Source: Phaeocystidibacter sp965659415 (GTDB lineage Bacteria; Bacteroidota; Bacteroidia; Flavobacteriales; Schleiferiaceae). From it: a stretch of DNA of 64,000 nucleotides. The notes below the pieces were generated by a model that was given only the letters and a program-made list of their open reading frames with translations, was not told the DNA's origin and ran no database searches. Positions 61,827 through 64,000 of the stretch are shown here, piece by piece. Within the stretch, counting starts at the first letter, position 1. Each line of letters opens with the position of its first letter. Position numbers and translations under genes: made by a program. The stretch spans positions 1 through 64,000 of the forward strand of contig CBFHVA010000012.1 of assembly GCA_965659415.1 (NCBI GenBank), read 5' to 3'.

Positions 61827-62687
61827 ATGAAAGGAATCATCTTAGCCGGAGGATCAGGAACACGTCTTCATCCTTTGACGCTAGCCGTCAGCAAGCAACT
61901 AATGCCCGTTTACGACAAGCCCATGATTTATTATCCGCTCAGCACCTTAATGAAGGCGGGCATCAAGGATATCCTAATCATTACTACGCCCCATGATATG
62001 CCTCTGTTTAAGAAGCTCTTGGGTGATGGGTCGAGGGTAGGGTGTCGTTTTGAATACACGATACAGGAAGTTCCCAATGGCTTGGCTCAGGCCTTTGTCC
62101 TCGGCGAGGAGTTTATCGGAAATGATGATGTGGCCCTAATCTTGGGGGATAACATTTTCTATGGAACGCAAATGGGAGCCTTACTTCAAAGCTCTGCGAA
62201 TCCGGAAGGAGGCGTGGTGTTTGCTTATCGGGTGAGCGATCCAGAAAGATATGGTGTGGTGGAGTTTGATGATGAATACAATGCGCTATCCATCGAGGAG
62301 AAACCTGAAAAGCCTAAATCGGACTATGCGGTTCCAGGGCTCTATTTTTACAATAGCGATGTGGTTGATATTGCCAAGAATCTCAAGCCTTCAGCTCGCG
62401 GAGAGTACGAGATTACCGATGTGAATAAGGAATACCTCAAACGAGGAAATTTGAAAGTGGGCATTCTCGATAGAGGTACAGCTTGGCTGGATACCGGTAC
62501 CTTTCACTCGCTTAATCAAGCCGCACAATTTGTTCAGGTGATTGAACATAGGCAAGGTTTAAAGGTTGGATGTATTGAAGAAGTGGCCTATGAAATGGGC
62601 TTCATCAATGATGATCAGCTACGCGAAATTGCACAACCCTTACTTAAAAGTGGTTACGGTGAGTACCTTCTGAAACTCATCGATTAA
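61827..62687 (+). CDS. rmlA: Glucose-1-phosphate thymidylyltransferase
   Basis: This 286-residue nucleotidyltransferase makes dTDP-glucose from glucose-1-phosphate and dTTP. It has GGSGTRLHPLT at the N-terminus, VYDKPMIYYPLS, LILGDNIFYG, and the C-terminal TAWLDTGTFHSL with ITDVNKEYL. Length matches RmlA. dTDP-rhamnose genes B, C and D are not adjacent, so they must lie elsewhere. Confidence 0.94.
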   Translation: MKGIILAGGSGTRLHPLTLAVSKQLMPVYDKPMIYYPLSTLMKAGIKDILIITTPHDMPLFKKLLGDGSRVGCRFEYTIQEVPNGLAQAFVLGEEFIGNDDVALILGDNIFYGTQMGALLQSSANPEGGVVFAYRVSDPERYGVVEFDDEYNALSIEEKPEKPKSDYAVPGLYFYNSDVVDIAKNLKPSARGEYEITDVNKEYLKRGNLKVGILDRGTAWLDTGTFHSLNQAAQFVQVIEHRQGLKVGCIEEVAYEMGFINDDQLREIAQPLLKSGYGEYLLKLID

Positions 62688-62688
62688 C

Positions 62689-63660
62689 ATGAGAAACATA
62701 CAAGAACTCCAGCAGTATTTTTTGCAAGAGCTGGAAGCTAGAAGCTTTGGGACCCATCCTAAGGATTTATACGATTCGTTTCACTATATCTTATCTCTCG
62801 GCGGAAAGCGCTTGCGTCCAGTGTTAACACTGTTAGCATGTGAGTCGTTTGGAACGGAGGCTGAAAAGGCTCTAGACCCAGCTATGGGGATTGAGCTCTT
62901 CCACAATTTCAGTCTCATTCACGACGATATCATGGATGAAGCTCCAATCCGAAGGGGTAAGCCAACGGTTCATGAAAAGTGGAATTTGAATGTGGGAATT
63001 CTCTCCGGAGATGTGATGCTCGTGGAAGCTTACAAATGTGTTGCCAACGTAGAAGACGACATATTGCGTCAGGTTCATTCCATTTTTTCTAAAGCCGCAG
63101 TGGAAGTATGTGAGGGGCAACAGAACGATATGGATTTTGAAGTGCGTATGGACGTGACAGAGGACGAGTACATTCGCATGATTCAATACAAGACCTCTGT
63201 TTTGCTTGGCGCGGCGTTGCAGATTGGAGCCTTAATAGGAGGAGCGGACGAAGTAGGTGCGAAAAGTGCATATAATTTCGGACTCAACCTGGGTACGGCT
63301 TTTCAAATCAAAGATGATATACTGGATGCTTTTGGCGACCCTGAGAAGTTTGGCAAAAAAGTAGGCGGAGATATTATCGCCAATAAAAAGACAATCTTGT
63401 TGCTTCATGCTTTGAGTCACGCAAAAGGTGAGGACTATGACGAGCTAAGCGATTGGTTGAATAAAGATGCGGTTCCTGCGGAAAAAGTAGAAGCGGTCAA
63501 GTCACTTTATGAACGCGTAGGCTCTGTTCGCTATGCTGAACAACGCATGGAAGCCTATTACCGAATGGCATTGAGCGCCCTGAATGAATGTGCTGCACAT
63601 GGAGCTCAAGTCGATGAACTGCGATCCTTTGCAGAATACCTTTACCATCGGGATCACTAA
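62689..63660 (+). CDS. trans-Polyprenyl diphosphate synthase
   Basis: This 323-residue all-helical prenyltransferase has the first Asp-rich motif HDDIMDEAPIRRG and the second DDILDAFGD, with GGKRLRPVL near residue 43. Phe-His residues (FHNFSLIH) before the first motif suggest a short or medium chain product such as GGPP or FPP; the product cannot be settled by eye. It begins 1 bp after the rmlA stop and is cotranscribed. Confidence 0.92.
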   Translation: MRNIQELQQYFLQELEARSFGTHPKDLYDSFHYILSLGGKRLRPVLTLLACESFGTEAEKALDPAMGIELFHNFSLIHDDIMDEAPIRRGKPTVHEKWNLNVGILSGDVMLVEAYKCVANVEDDILRQVHSIFSKAAVEVCEGQQNDMDFEVRMDVTEDEYIRMIQYKTSVLLGAALQIGALIGGADEVGAKSAYNFGLNLGTAFQIKDDILDAFGDPEKFGKKVGGDIIANKKTILLLHALSHAKGEDYDELSDWLNKDAVPAEKVEAVKSLYERVGSVRYAEQRMEAYYRMALSALNECAAHGAQVDELRSFAEYLYHRDH

Positions 63661-63691
63661 TTGAGAATTACAGGTTTTGTACATTCAGGTC

Positions 63692-64000
63692 ATGCGTACG
63701 TGTATGGTCATCCTATTCCTGATGTGCTCTATCATTGGGCGCGCTCAAAATGACAGCCTGGGTCCAGCTCCCAAGGCCTGGGTGAGTTTGAGAATTCACC
63801 CTGTACGTTTCTTGTATGGTTTGAACGGAGGGATTGATTTCCGACTCACCGATCACAGTGCGATAGGTGTTACTTACGTAAACCATCTGAGAGATTTTCT
63901 TTCTCCGCTCAACACCAATGAGCTTGAGCTCACCGTGGGAAACGGGCATTCATTCTTTGCTCAGCTCTATTTGGAAAGGGCTCAAGTTGTTTTTCATGGT
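63692..64000 (+). CDS. N-terminal part of an outer-membrane protein (cut by right edge)
   Basis: An ATG at 63692 opens a frame of 103 codons that is still open at base 64000. A signal peptide is clear (MVILFLMCSIIGRAQ). The mature part has strand-like stretches (WVSLRIHPVRFLYGLNGGID, AIGVTYVNHL) typical of DUF3575-like or other small outer-membrane barrels. Family not assigned. It lies 31 bp after the prenyl synthase on the same strand. Confidence 0.7.
   Translation, partial: MRTCMVILFLMCSIIGRAQNDSLGPAPKAWVSLRIHPVRFLYGLNGGIDFRLTDHSAIGVTYVNHLRDFLSPLNTNELELTVGNGHSFFAQLYLERAQVVFHG

Overview
The window reads as the chromosome of a marine-type Bacteroidota, probably a Flavobacteriales relative. 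The evidence is a type IX secretion sorting tail (42883-43827), TonB-dependent receptors with carboxypeptidase-like N-domains, many lipoproteins with SC/AC lipoboxes, DUF4296, DUF4856 and DUF5686 proteins, a three-gene menaquinone-type sdhCAB, and repeated TAnnTTTG promoter elements, the -7 box of Bacteroidota sigma factors. No rRNA, tRNA or CRISPR array was seen.

Left edge (1-2217): a tyrosine recombinase on the minus strand is followed, in the same orientation, by what looks like an integron gene cassette. The cassette is a compact AT-rich ORF whose first bases after a G^TT point (GTTGGCATTA) are exactly complementary to the start of a downstream hairpin (TAATGCCAAC). A second cassette begins at base 119 and leaves the window. 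The recombinase lacks the insertion that defines IntI and carries its own N-terminal domain. This is the best candidate for an undescribed system here.

2218-8272 is a minus-strand iron-uptake operon (DUF4856 lipoprotein, imelysin-like lipoprotein, HTTM membrane protein, FecA-like receptor). 8386-10265 holds an Hpt phosphotransfer protein overlapping a lipid A-type acyltransferase, then a small outer-membrane barrel. 10425-16270 is a minus-strand metabolic run (JmjC-like cupin, 2-aminomuconate-semialdehyde-type aldehyde dehydrogenase, atypical SDR, alpha/beta hydrolase, M24 aminopeptidase). 16382-20348 has a lone receiver protein and sdhCAB. 20744-24162 is a polyamine-type pair (arginine decarboxylase and deoxyhypusine-synthase homologue) with two small genes.

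24159-34880 contains DprA, an SDR, a second TonB receptor, a HAD protein lacking its nucleophile, an FRG-domain protein overlapping acylphosphatase, a cation/proton antiporter, a lipoprotein, a LuxE-like protein and two secreted proteins. 34930-45776 is mostly housekeeping: a nucleoside-diphosphate-sugar epimerase, TyrRS, DUF4296, dihydroorotase, polyprenol-phosphate glycosyltransferase, DNA polymerase I, a T9SS cargo protein and TypA. 45844-48194 is the tyrosine catabolic pair hmgA-hppD. 48370-54690 has TrhO and threonine dehydrogenase (divergent), a lipoprotein, a metallophosphoesterase, a histidine kinase and HemW. 54687-64000 has an exported cyclase-family lipoprotein, a SatD-DUF3307 pair behind AT-rich repeats, a DUF5686 protein, an RND/MMPL exporter, RmlA, a trans-prenyl diphosphate synthase and the start of an outer-membrane protein cut by the right edge.

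Protein calls rest on motif recognition by eye; no database search was run.
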